DNA from: Chromatiales bacterium (ex Bugula neritina AB1)
Lineage (GTDB): Bacteria; Pseudomonadota; Gammaproteobacteria; Granulosicoccales; Granulosicoccaceae
Direction of reading: 5' to 3'
Length of the DNA stretch: 47,434 nt
Assembly: GCA_001730015.1 (NCBI GenBank)
Contig: MDLA01000162.1
Coordinates: 1-47,434, forward strand
Notes under the pieces: model-generated
The model's database searches: none
Told to the model about the DNA's origin: nothing
What the model saw: the letters and a program-made list of their open reading frames with translations, nothing else
Made by a program: the position numbers and the translations under genes
Part shown: positions 32,772 to 41,136 of the stretch, piece after piece
Position numbering within the stretch: the first letter of the stretch is position 1
How the letters are laid out: each line of letters starts with the position of its first letter

Positions 32772-34286
32772 TTAACGGTAGCGCTTGAATTCTCCAGAGT
32801 CCACTCGCGCAAGGAATGACTTCAGTTCTTCTTTCACCACTGGCATAAGAAAATAAAGCCCGATGATGTTGAAGATACTCATGGCAAAGATAGCTGCATC
32901 AGAGAAGTCGATGACAGCACCAAATCCGATTGACGCACCAATAACAATGAAAACGCAAAACATCAGTTTGTAGATTATCTCGTTTATTGCGCCCTCGCCG
33001 AACAGGTAAGTCCAGGCTTTGAGACCGTAGTAAGACCAGGAGATCATGGTTGAAATGGCGAACATCACAACGGCTATAGCTAACGGATATTTAAACCAGT
33101 CTGCAGTTTCCTGAAATGCAGCAGCCGTAAGGTTCACACCGGTTAACCCGGAGCCATCGAATGGAGCTGAATTTACACCGGAAATGGTAATTACCAGTGC
33201 AGTCATGGTGCAGATGATAACCGTATCTATAAACGGCTCCAGTAATGAAACCAGCCCTTCGGTAACGGGCTCTTTGGTCTTTACTGCTGAGTGGGCAATG
33301 GCGGCTGAGCCGACACCGGCTTCGTTTGAGAAAGTCGCTCGCTTTAACCCCTGTATCAGTGCGCCTATAAAACCACCGGCGACACCGCTTGCGGTAAACG
33401 CCCCGTCAATAATGGCACTGAAAGCTGGTCCGACCTGGCCGAGATTGGTCAGAATTACGATCAGAGACATGAGAATGTACAACGCGGCCATCAATGGGAC
33501 CAGTCGGGAGGTAACGCTCGCAATCGATGGCATACCACCCACGATCACCGAAAATACAAACGCCGCAAGCAATACCCCGACAACCCAGCCGTAGCCATCG
33601 GGCAGGCCGAATGTGGTTACGAGCATCGCGTTAGCCTGATTGCCCTGAAACATATTGCCGCCACCCAACGCACCGAGGATAGTCATAACGGCAAAAAGTA
33701 TCGCCAGCACTTTTCCGAGGCCGCCCTTACCACGTTCGTCGAGTCCGCGACTCAAATAATACATCGGGCCACCAGAGACAGCGCCGGATGGAAGAATAGT
33801 GCGGTACTTAACACCCAGTGTACACTCGACGAACTTTGACGCCATGCCGCATAGTCCGACAACAATCATCCAGAATGTCGCGCCGGGTCCGCCGATAGCG
33901 AGGGCTGCGCCGACTCCGGCAATGTTGCCGAGACCCACGGTGCCCGAGAGCGCGGTAGTGAGTGCCTGGAAGTGTGATATTTCACCGTCTTCACGGCTGT
34001 CCGGATCACTGTACCGGCCGCGGACAATATCGGTTGCCAGTTTAAAGCGGCGAACCTGTATAAATCCGAAATAGAGTGTGAAAATGATTGCAGCTACAAG
34101 TAGCCAGCCTGCGATTATCGGGAATGCAGCACCACCGATGGGTACTGAGGTAAAAATCAGACTGGCGAACCAGCCCAGGTAGTCGTTAAAAAAGGCATCA
34201 ACGGTTTCGTCAATGCCAGCATACGCATTCATGGCAAACAGAAGCGATAGTAGTAAGCCAACACGAAGAGTGTTTTTCAATGGCAA
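32772..34286 (-). CDS. AGCS-family sodium:alanine/glycine symporter
   Basis: A 504-residue membrane protein with an N-terminal signal-like segment and about ten further hydrophobic helices. ALSGTVGLGNIAGVGAALAIGGPGATFWMI is the family signature, with GMASKFVECTLGVKYR, NMFQGNQANAM and FSNEAGVGSAAIAHSAVKTKEPVTEGLVSLLEPFIDT following. It imports alanine or glycine with sodium. AAAGGGAGGAATTGCC before the ATG is a strong ribosome-binding site. The SnoaL-like gene is divergent with only 88 bases between, so their promoters overlap. Confidence 0.92.
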   Translation of the reverse strand: MPLKNTLRVGLLLSLLFAMNAYAGIDETVDAFFNDYLGWFASLIFTSVPIGGAAFPIIAGWLLVAAIIFTLYFGFIQVRRFKLATDIVRGRYSDPDSREDGEISHFQALTTALSGTVGLGNIAGVGAALAIGGPGATFWMIVVGLCGMASKFVECTLGVKYRTILPSGAVSGGPMYYLSRGLDERGKGGLGKVLAILFAVMTILGALGGGNMFQGNQANAMLVTTFGLPDGYGWVVGVLLAAFVFSVIVGGMPSIASVTSRLVPLMAALYILMSLIVILTNLGQVGPAFSAIIDGAFTASGVAGGFIGALIQGLKRATFSNEAGVGSAAIAHSAVKTKEPVTEGLVSLLEPFIDTVIICTMTALVITISGVNSAPFDGSGLTGVNLTAAAFQETADWFKYPLAIAVVMFAISTMISWSYYGLKAWTYLFGEGAINEIIYKLMFCVFIVIGASIGFGAVIDFSDAAIFAMSIFNIIGLYFLMPVVKEELKSFLARVDSGEFKRYR

Positions 34287-34374
34287 TTCCTCCCTTTAGT
34301 AAGTGTGATTAGCCGGTATTATCTGTACTGACACCGGTCACAACGGCGTCGGATTGGGTCTGACGGGCGTGTGA

Positions 34375-35349
34375 ATGGTTAGCCTAACACTAAAAGGTAT
34401 TCAGGACGTGCATGGATTTGAATCTCGCTGGAAAGATTTTCCGGCCTTCATAATCGGTATAACCCGGGAAATCTGGGAAGACCGTGGTGTTGCCAGACTA
34501 CACGACTACTACGCTCCCGATCTGATATTCCGTATGGCATCGGGAATAGGGCAGGGAAATAAGCACGTCATCGCGGCAACGTTAGCCACATTGGCGGAGT
34601 TCCCGGATCGTGAATTGCTCGCCGAAGATGTGATCTGGTGCGGAACACCGGAGAAGGGCATGCTGTCGTCGCACCGGGTTTATTGTCAGGCCACCCATAC
34701 CGGACACGGTGAGTTTGGTGCAGCCACCGGCAAACCGGTTTGCTTTCGTGCCATCGCTGACTGCCATGCCCGGGCTAACCGGATAGACGACGAATGGCTG
34801 GTGCGTGATCGAAGCGCTATTTGCACGCAACTCGGACTTAACCCCTCGGACTACGCTCGTACACTGTCAAAAAAACCGTTTACTCCCGATCAAGACAGGC
34901 CTGGTCCATACACCGGCAAAGGAAATGATCATGCAGCAGGGCAGGAGCTTTCTGACACCCTAACCAGAATGATGAGTGCGGATATTACCGTTGTCCGTGA
35001 CCGCTATGACCGCGCCTGTTCAACACACCAGCCCGGAGGATATTCCGCGCGGAGCTATGCTGCCGTAGAAAAATTCTGGATTGGCCTTCGTGCATCTTTT
35101 CCCAGTGCAGAATTTCAGGTGGATCATCAAATTGGCAGGGACGATAATGGCCTTGGCCGACGTGCTGCGGTGAGGTGGTCATTGCGCGGTTCGCATGATG
35201 GTTGGGGCAGTTATGGTCCTCCGACTGGTGCAGAGGTCTATATAATGGGCTTTACGCATGTCGATTTCGGGCCGTGGGGAGTACGCAGTGAATACACGCT
35301 ATTTGATGAAGTAGCGATCTGGCAGCAGATTTTCCAGCACACGGGATAG
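34375..35349 (+). CDS. Tandem SnoaL-like (NTF2-fold) protein
   Basis: A 324-residue protein built of two NTF2-like halves. The first (about 15-155) has IIGITREIWEDRGVARLHDYYAPDLIFRMASGIGQGNKHVIAATLATLAEFPDRELLAEDVIWCG. The second (about 185-320) has VEKFWIGLRASFPSAEFQVDHQIGRDDNGLGRRAAVRWSLRGSHDGWGSYGPPTGAEVYIMGFTHVDF. SnoaL domains act as cyclases, hydrolases or binding proteins for small ligands; the role here is unknown. The second half keeps the W/H-rich pocket (HDGWGSYG). It is divergent from the AGCS symporter. Confidence 0.7.
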   Translation: MVSLTLKGIQDVHGFESRWKDFPAFIIGITREIWEDRGVARLHDYYAPDLIFRMASGIGQGNKHVIAATLATLAEFPDRELLAEDVIWCGTPEKGMLSSHRVYCQATHTGHGEFGAATGKPVCFRAIADCHARANRIDDEWLVRDRSAICTQLGLNPSDYARTLSKKPFTPDQDRPGPYTGKGNDHAAGQELSDTLTRMMSADITVVRDRYDRACSTHQPGGYSARSYAAVEKFWIGLRASFPSAEFQVDHQIGRDDNGLGRRAAVRWSLRGSHDGWGSYGPPTGAEVYIMGFTHVDFGPWGVRSEYTLFDEVAIWQQIFQHTG

Positions 35350-35424
35350 ACCGCCGTCAGTAGAGTGTGATTGCGAACAGCTAAATAAATTGCTTATCTC
35401 ATCAGGGCGGAAAACCGGCAATTG

Positions 35425-35787
35425 TCAGGTATGGTCGTGATTATCGTGTGCGGCCTGTGCAATGGCTTTTTGCTCCAGTGCAGCTGCAGAGATTAATTTG
35501 TTACCAACAAGCAGATCTTCCAGTGCGCTAAGCCATCTCTCGTAGTAAGTTGAAGCTTCCCCGTGTGTCTCTGCCTGTTGGATTTTTTCAGCGAGTCCTT
35601 CGCTGAAGTTTTTCCAGTCAAATGCACCTTCGTTATTAAGTGCCACCGCCAGGCCGAATGCTCTCGCCTCCCACGGCGAATGGAACTGAAGTTCGCCATT
35701 AAGCCGTGGCAGTGTTATCTCGGCGTCCATATCGGTTATTTCTCTGCTTAGTGTGTGTTGGCGATTACCATTTTCACCGTACTTCAT
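35425..35787 (-). CDS. Nitrile hydratase accessory/activator protein
   Basis: A 120-residue protein. Its ATG overlaps the TGA of the alpha-subunit gene (ATGA), supporting this start. FHSPWEARAFGLAVALNNEGAFDWKNFSEGLAEKIQQAE followed by YYERWLSALEDLLV is the signature of the family that loads metal into, or exchanges subunits with, nitrile hydratase. It resembles the beta-subunit N-terminal fold. The C-terminus AHDNHDHT is histidine-rich and could hold cobalt. It closes the operon. Confidence 0.85.
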   Translation of the reverse strand: MKYGENGNRQHTLSREITDMDAEITLPRLNGELQFHSPWEARAFGLAVALNNEGAFDWKNFSEGLAEKIQQAETHGEASTYYERWLSALEDLLVGNKLISAAALEQKAIAQAAHDNHDHT

Positions 35788-36377
35788 AGTGTCGCTACCC
35801 CGATCATGGAATCACGTGTAACCAGTGCAGCTAATTCATCAAAGCTGTGTTCATCGGTGCCATGAGGCCGTTCTGGCAATACCAGATAGCGAATTTCAGA
35901 ATTGCTGTCCCAGACCCGCACTTCGATGGATTCGTCGAGCGTGAGGCCGAATTCGCGCAATACCTTACGTGGCTCGCGCACCACGCGTGAACGGTAGGCA
36001 TAGGATTTATACCAGTTAGGGGGCAGCCCCAGAACCGGCCATGGGTAGCAAGAGCACAGGGTGCACACCACCACGTTGTGCGTGGTCGGTGTATTTTCCA
36101 GTATCACCATGCTGGTACCTTCCTGACCGGTGTATCCCATCTCGGCGATGGCTGCTGTCCCGTCCTGCAGTAACCACGATCTATAAGCCGGATCGGTCCA
36201 TGCGCGTGCAATTACCCTGGCGCCGTTCATCGGCCCTATGTCCTCTTCGTATTGTCGGACAACCTCGTCGATCATGTCAGTGGTGATCAGGCCTTTTTCG
36301 ATTAACAGGGATTCCAGTGCTCTGGCACGTATCTCAGCATCGGCTGAACTGTGTTTGTGTGAGTGGTCGTGACTCAT
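35784..36377 (-). CDS. nthA: Nitrile hydratase alpha subunit (cobalt type)
   Basis: A 197-residue protein of normal length. VCTLCSC at 104-110 supplies the claw ligands C105, C108, S109, C110; threonine in position 106 (CTLC) marks the cobalt type, while iron enzymes usually have CSLC. Y-PWPVLGLPPNWYKS and YRSRVVREPRKVLREFG follow as in the family. The N-terminus MSHDHSHKHS is histidine-rich, an unusual possible metal-binding tail. It hydrates nitriles to amides as an alpha-beta complex. It overlaps the beta-subunit stop by one base (TAATG). Confidence 0.95.
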   Translation of the reverse strand: MSHDHSHKHSSADAEIRARALESLLIEKGLITTDMIDEVVRQYEEDIGPMNGARVIARAWTDPAYRSWLLQDGTAAIAEMGYTGQEGTSMVILENTPTTHNVVVCTLCSCYPWPVLGLPPNWYKSYAYRSRVVREPRKVLREFGLTLDESIEVRVWDSNSEIRYLVLPERPHGTDEHSFDELAALVTRDSMIGVATL

Positions 36378-37078
36378 TATGCCTCCTGCCTGTCGGGCGA
36401 ACTGATCGGGTCTGCTGCTTCAAGGTAGCTTTCAAACATATCGATATATAATGCCTGATTGGCTTCTGCATCGTCGCCCCAGAGTTCCCGGCCTTCGAAC
36501 CTGACTCGATATAGATTTTCGATAGCATGTGCGCAACCTGCAGGTGGCGTGTCATCGACGGTCCAGGTGCCGTAGGTTTTCTCTATAGTGCCGAGTTTGC
36601 CTTTGCAGTAACCGGGCAGGCGTGTGTGACCTTGCGGGTGCAGTGATTTGGCGCGAATTGTCTGCCCCGTATAAAATGGTCCGGTGGTGGTTTCGTCAAT
36701 CTGCAGCTTCAGTGGTTTGTAGATTTCAGAAATAGCTTTTTCCGCTCTTTTGCGGTCATGTACTACCGGTGGTGAAGTATCTGCTGAGTGCCTGAAAAAG
36801 TTCAGCCGGTCGTCGAGCTCCTGACGCGATACGATACCCAGTTGTAATAGAGCCTGGATATTTGCATGCATCCATTTTTCATAATATGAGTACGTCAGGT
36901 AGGTCTGTGGCTCGATTTTTTCGACCATGTATCTCAGCCCGCCGGGTACAGACAATGCGCTGAAAATAGTCATGGCAAATACCCGGCCTTCCCATTTTCT
37001 GTGGAACACCGGCTCGTCTTCTTCTATTTTCAGATTGCCGAATCCGTGCATTCCGCCCATGTCGTGAATACCGTTCAT
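36377..37078 (-). CDS. nthB: Nitrile hydratase beta subunit
   Basis: A 233-residue protein starting MNGIHDMGGMHGFGNL, the invariant opening of the beta subunit. TYLTYSYYEKWMHANIQALL lies in the helical N-terminal domain. The C-terminal barrel has IRAKSLHPQGHTRLPGYCKGKLGTIEKTYGTW and LYRVRFEGRELWGDDA, both family hallmarks. Here beta precedes alpha, the order common for cobalt-type enzymes. The start is 5 bases after the TRAP large-permease stop, so it is co-transcribed with the transporter. Confidence 0.95.
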   Translation of the reverse strand: MNGIHDMGGMHGFGNLKIEEDEPVFHRKWEGRVFAMTIFSALSVPGGLRYMVEKIEPQTYLTYSYYEKWMHANIQALLQLGIVSRQELDDRLNFFRHSADTSPPVVHDRKRAEKAISEIYKPLKLQIDETTTGPFYTGQTIRAKSLHPQGHTRLPGYCKGKLGTIEKTYGTWTVDDTPPAGCAHAIENLYRVRFEGRELWGDDAEANQALYIDMFESYLEAADPISSPDRQEA

Positions 37079-37083
37079 ATTTT

Positions 37084-38343
37084 CTACCGAACTAAGACCA
37101 GTGCTGTCTGAGGCACCAAAGTAACGATTAACAGAACTACTAGTATAATGCTGATGAACGGCAGCACAGCGATACAGATTTCGCGAAAACTCTCTTTGAA
37201 AGCTGTCATCGCAACAATAAGGTTCAAGCCGATAGGCGGTGTAAGGAAGCCTATTTCAAGGTTGATCACCATAATGATACCCAGGTGTATTGGATCAATC
37301 CCCAGGGCCATTGCCGGTCCAATCAATAGCGGCGCCAGAATAAGGATGGCCGATACCACGTCAAACAGGCAGCCTACCAGCAGCAGTAATAAATTGACCG
37401 CTAGCAGAAAAGCAATTTTATTGGGTACGGTATCGCTGACCCATGTGGCGATTGCCTGCGGTATACCCTCTATTGTGAGTATGGTTTTTAAGCTTAATGC
37501 AACAGCGACAATCGGAAACAGCATACCCAGCATTTTTGCGGTATCCACCGTCGTGGCGAAAAAATCTTTTAGTCCGAGCTCACGGTGAATGAACATTTCT
37601 ACAAACAAGCCGTAAGCCAGCGCCACCGCTGCGGCTTCTGTCGGAGAAAAATAGCCGGTATAGATGCCGCCCAGCAAGATGACGGGCATTAGCAATGCCC
37701 AGATCCCGTCTTTCACTGCGCGGTAAAGCAAGCGCCCGTCAAACGGACTGGTGGGGAGCTTCCGATTGTGCCAAAGTGCATAGCTGGCTAGCGCTGTGGT
37801 TAGCATAAGCCCGGGGATTACACCGGCTATAAATAGATCGGCAATGGATTTTTCAGTGACCAGGCCATACAAAATCAGGGGTATTGATGGAGGAATAACA
37901 ATGCCCAGCGTGCCGCCCGAAGTTACCGCCCCCAGTGCGAATCGTCGCGAGTAGCCGTTCTGCAGCAGCGCAGGATAAAGTATCGAACCGACGGCTAGTA
38001 ATGTAACTGGTGATGAACCGGAAATAGCGGCAAACAGCGCACAGGATAAAATAGTAGCGACCCCGAGACCGCCCGGCAACATGGTGGTTGTAACCCGGGC
38101 AATTTCGATTAGTCGGCGAGCTATAGAACCGCGCGTCATCAGGTTGCCCGCGATCAGAAACATCGGTATAGCCAGTAGCACTTCATTATCTAGGCTGATC
38201 CATAAATCTTCGATTAGATAAATGAGTTGACCATCACCCCATACCAGGTGCACGTAGGCAGCCGCAGCAAGTAACAACACAACCACATTCTGGCGAAACA
38301 GCAATAACGTCAGAACCAGTGCAAGTAGTCCGATGCCTGCCAT
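37084..38343 (-). CDS. dctM: TRAP transporter large permease (DctM-like)
   Basis: A 419-residue protein with about 12 hydrophobic helices. FLIAGNLMTRGSIARRLIEIA, LSCALFAAISGSSPVTLLAVGSILYPALLQNGYSRRFALGAVTSGGTLGIVIPPSIPLILYG and GYFSPTEAAAVALAYGL are the DctM family hallmarks; the last helices hold NLEIGFLTPPIGLNL. It drives sodium-coupled uptake with the small permease and binding protein. Its gene is followed within 5 bases by nthB. Confidence 0.93.
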   Translation of the reverse strand: MAGIGLLALVLTLLLFRQNVVVLLLAAAAYVHLVWGDGQLIYLIEDLWISLDNEVLLAIPMFLIAGNLMTRGSIARRLIEIARVTTTMLPGGLGVATILSCALFAAISGSSPVTLLAVGSILYPALLQNGYSRRFALGAVTSGGTLGIVIPPSIPLILYGLVTEKSIADLFIAGVIPGLMLTTALASYALWHNRKLPTSPFDGRLLYRAVKDGIWALLMPVILLGGIYTGYFSPTEAAAVALAYGLFVEMFIHRELGLKDFFATTVDTAKMLGMLFPIVAVALSLKTILTIEGIPQAIATWVSDTVPNKIAFLLAVNLLLLLVGCLFDVVSAILILAPLLIGPAMALGIDPIHLGIIMVINLEIGFLTPPIGLNLIVAMTAFKESFREICIAVLPFISIILVVLLIVTLVPQTALVLVR

Positions 38344-38428
38344 ATCAGGTGTTGTGGTTCGCTGGATGAAATGGTGTCATAGAGCTGGTGTCTGCTGGCG
38401 AGGGTGGGTTGGTTATTGGCTACAGGAG

Positions 38429-38926
38429 TTAGTGTTGTGCGGTGGTAGTTGGCTTTGTTTGCGGGTACAGTGCAAAAAGCCCGTGTCGCAGCGCTGAAGT
38501 AAAAAAAGCGTAGGGGATAATAATTTGAATCGGCCACAGTAACCAATAAAGCACGGCCGCTTTATCGCCGAAGTTCATGGATTCACGCACGAATAAAGCG
38601 CCGAAAATTGCCATACTCAGAAAAAACAGGCAGGCAAAGGTGTCTGAGAGCCGGTTGATGCAGTTGTGGTAACGCTTGGGTATAACACCATCAAGAAACG
38701 ACGGACGCAGATGCATATTTTCTGCTGTCGCCAGTGACAGGCCTGTAAATCCTGCAACTATAGCCGCGTAAACGGCCATTTTCTGAGCGCCGTGAATAGG
38801 TGTGGAAAAAATTTCACGTCCAATCACATCGCCGATAAGCAGAAAGGCTACCGCAGTATAGGCTGCCATCGCCAGCACTGACTCCAGTCGAGTCAGTGCC
38901 TTCAAAAAATAGCTGGCGGTTATCAA
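38429..38926 (-). CDS. dctQ: TRAP transporter small permease (DctQ-like)
   Basis: A 165-residue protein with four membrane helices (about 13-30, 47-65, 90-112, 131-150). FLLIGDVIGREIFSTPIHGAQKMAVYAAIVAGFTGLSLATAENMHLRP is the usual DctQ central segment, ending in the conserved basic periplasm-facing motif. It lies 51 bases after dctP and 85 bases before dctM. Confidence 0.88.
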   Translation of the reverse strand: MITASYFLKALTRLESVLAMAAYTAVAFLLIGDVIGREIFSTPIHGAQKMAVYAAIVAGFTGLSLATAENMHLRPSFLDGVIPKRYHNCINRLSDTFACLFFLSMAIFGALFVRESMNFGDKAAVLYWLLWPIQIIIPYAFFTSALRHGLFALYPQTKPTTTAQH

Positions 38927-38977
38927 ACGGGTGACGCTCGAATGTGTTTATAGATATGCGTCTGTCGATAACAGAGT

Positions 38978-39970
38978 TTATTCGCAAGCTTCCTTAGCCT
39001 TGCCGATTGACTCCCAGGTCGCTTCAGATGTGCCGCCAAGCTCGGCCAGAATGGTTTTCTGTGCAACAGGTGCGACGGCACGCCAGGCATCGAGCTCTTC
39101 TGCTGTGGGCGTATGGACAGTAGCCCCGGCTCCGGCAATTTTACCCAGTAAGCCGCCTTCGGCTTTACGCACTGCCGCACGAAGGCCTTTGAATTCTGCA
39201 CCGGCTTCTTTAAGCCAGTCTTGTTCCTGTTCAGACAGGCGGCTCCAGATTTTTTTCGATACTACTATCGAGCCGATCTGATGGACATGGTTCGATACCG
39301 TAACGTTAGGGGCGACTTCATGGTAGCCGACTGCAATGCCGTAGACAGTAGGCCAGGTAACCGCGCTGACGTTACCGGTTTTCAGCGCAGGCATAGTATC
39401 TGTGGTTCCCAGTGGCACCGCACTGCCGCCGGCTGTCTGCATATAGACTGTGTCGGTTTTGGTAGGCGCCGTTCGTATTTTCACGCCCGCAAGATCGGCT
39501 GGGGTTTTGATCAGTTTATCTTTTGAAAATATGATCTGCTGTCCGATCTCTATCCAGCCGATGGGAACGACGCCTGCCGCATCCAGTGAATCACCAAAGG
39601 TTGCCAGCAGGTGGTTGTCGGCAACGCAATCGGCCTGATCTGCGTCTGTGAAGGCGTAAGGGCTTGCTAGAAGTCCGAATTCCGGTACCAGCAGAGAGGT
39701 TGCGGTGTTGGAGAAGATTCCCATATCCAGCCTGCCTCGTGCGACCTGCCTTACGGTAGTTTGCTCATCACCTAGCTGACTTGCGTGAAAGTGCTTGATA
39801 GTTAATGCACCGTCAGACAGCTCGGCAACTTTATTGACAAATGCATTGGTTACCTGCCCCCACGGAGAAGGTTCCGGAGCTGCGCCTGCAGAGCGTAATT
39901 CTTTAGCGGAAGCCGCCGACGACAAAACTACACTGATGCTGATTGCCAGGGTGCTCAGTAGTTTTTTCAA
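38978..39970 (-). CDS. dctP: TRAP transporter substrate-binding protein (DctP-like)
   Basis: A 330-residue periplasmic protein with signal peptide MKKLLSTLAISISVVLSSAASA. The mature part has FHASQLGDEQTTVRQVARGRLDMGIFSNTA, then PADLAGVKIRTAPTKTDTVYMQTAGGSAVPLGTTDTMPALKTGNVSAVTWPT, where the family arginine (KIRT) for a carboxylate ligand is kept. So the ligand is probably an acid anion. It is the first gene of the transporter and nitrile hydratase run. Confidence 0.92.
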   Translation of the reverse strand: MKKLLSTLAISISVVLSSAASAKELRSAGAAPEPSPWGQVTNAFVNKVAELSDGALTIKHFHASQLGDEQTTVRQVARGRLDMGIFSNTATSLLVPEFGLLASPYAFTDADQADCVADNHLLATFGDSLDAAGVVPIGWIEIGQQIIFSKDKLIKTPADLAGVKIRTAPTKTDTVYMQTAGGSAVPLGTTDTMPALKTGNVSAVTWPTVYGIAVGYHEVAPNVTVSNHVHQIGSIVVSKKIWSRLSEQEQDWLKEAGAEFKGLRAAVRKAEGGLLGKIAGAGATVHTPTAEELDAWRAVAPVAQKTILAELGGTSEATWESIGKAKEACE

Positions 39971-40066
39971 CAGATATTCCTCAATTTTCGATTAATGAAT
40001 TTTCATAGAACAATTGATCGTTCGTGTGCGCAGAAGCCAGCGTTTAATTTGCGAATTCTGATTCGA

Positions 40067-40996
40067 TTAACCGGCATTCTCAGTAGCCACAATATGCGGA
40101 GACAGAGTGTCAGCAAAGCCTGGTTGTTCAAGTGTCACACGGTGTGTAACCCGTCGATTCGGCCAGTAGTCAGCGCAGGCATAGTGCTGAGTACTTCGAT
40201 TGTCCCAGATAGCCAGCCCGTCCTGCTCCCACTTATGATTCACCATAAATTCAGGCTGCTGTATCCACTGACACAAAAACTGCAGCATCGCCCGGCCTTC
40301 GCGAATAGGCAGATCACCGGAAATTTCCTTGGTGAATGTCTCGTTGACGTAGATGGCCTTTTTTCCAGATTCCGGGTGAGTCAGTACCACTGGGTGCTCG
40401 ACAGGACGGAATGTTTTCAGGGTATTCGCCAGGGCATCAATGCCTTTCTTCTCGACCAGTTCGTAAAAGCCGCTGACTTCCCACGTGTGTAGTGCCGTCA
40501 GGTCTTCAAGATAGGTTTTCATGCCGGGGGATAACGCCTCGTAAGCTTTGGTCATACTGAGAAAGCAGGTGTTGCCGCCGGCTTCCGGTAGCTCGGTTAT
40601 CTGGATCAGGCTGCCAAGTGGCGGTGTTTTCTGCCACGATAAATCGCTGTGCCAGATATTGATCTCGGGCGGGTTATCCCGATCGAAGACAATCATCTCG
40701 ATTTCAGGTGCGTCGTCATTTCGCTGAAAGAATGAGCCTTTCGCCAGTGGGCCAAAGCACTTAGCCAAAGCAATATGCTGGGCAGCCGTGAGTTTTTGCG
40801 GGTTGAAAAATAAAACACCAAAATCGAGCAGCGCCTGGTGCAGTTCTTTTTGAACTTCCGCAGTGAGTTCTTCAGTCAGGTCCAGCCCATCGATCAGTGC
40901 AGCGAATCCCGGCTGCTGCGGAACGGGTGTAATCGCCTTGTATTTGCTGACCAGATCAGTTGAATCCTGCTCAACCAATTGAATACCGCCGCGCAT
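40067..40996 (-). CDS. TauD/TfdA-family 2-oxoglutarate dioxygenase
   Basis: A 309-residue enzyme. INIWHSDLSW gives the HxD iron ligands, VVLTHPESGKKAIYVNETFTKEI the central family block, and WDNRSTQHYACADYWPNRRVTHRVTLEQ the distal histidine and 2-oxoglutarate-binding arginine. Relatives hydroxylate taurine, 2,4-D or other small acids and release sulfite or an aldehyde. It is upstream of dctP on the same strand with a 96-base gap; a functional link to nitrile use is possible but unproven. The frame also has Met candidates downstream of this start. Confidence 0.85.
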   Translation of the reverse strand: MRGGIQLVEQDSTDLVSKYKAITPVPQQPGFAALIDGLDLTEELTAEVQKELHQALLDFGVLFFNPQKLTAAQHIALAKCFGPLAKGSFFQRNDDAPEIEMIVFDRDNPPEINIWHSDLSWQKTPPLGSLIQITELPEAGGNTCFLSMTKAYEALSPGMKTYLEDLTALHTWEVSGFYELVEKKGIDALANTLKTFRPVEHPVVLTHPESGKKAIYVNETFTKEISGDLPIREGRAMLQFLCQWIQQPEFMVNHKWEQDGLAIWDNRSTQHYACADYWPNRRVTHRVTLEQPGFADTLSPHIVATENAG

Positions 40997-41136
40997 TGCC
41001 GCCCTCCAGAGTGATTTGATGCTTTTTCTTCACGCTATAGGAGGGGGTAGGGGAAGTCAATGGGGCATTATCTGAACCAGCAATAACCTCTTGCTGTTGT
41101 TTTGCTTTTTAATATCTCAGTGAGCACAACCAGCCG

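Noticed and set aside
34287..34374. Possible glycine riboswitch upstream of the AGCS symporter
   Set aside because: Only 88 bases are available and the conserved aptamer core is not seen.
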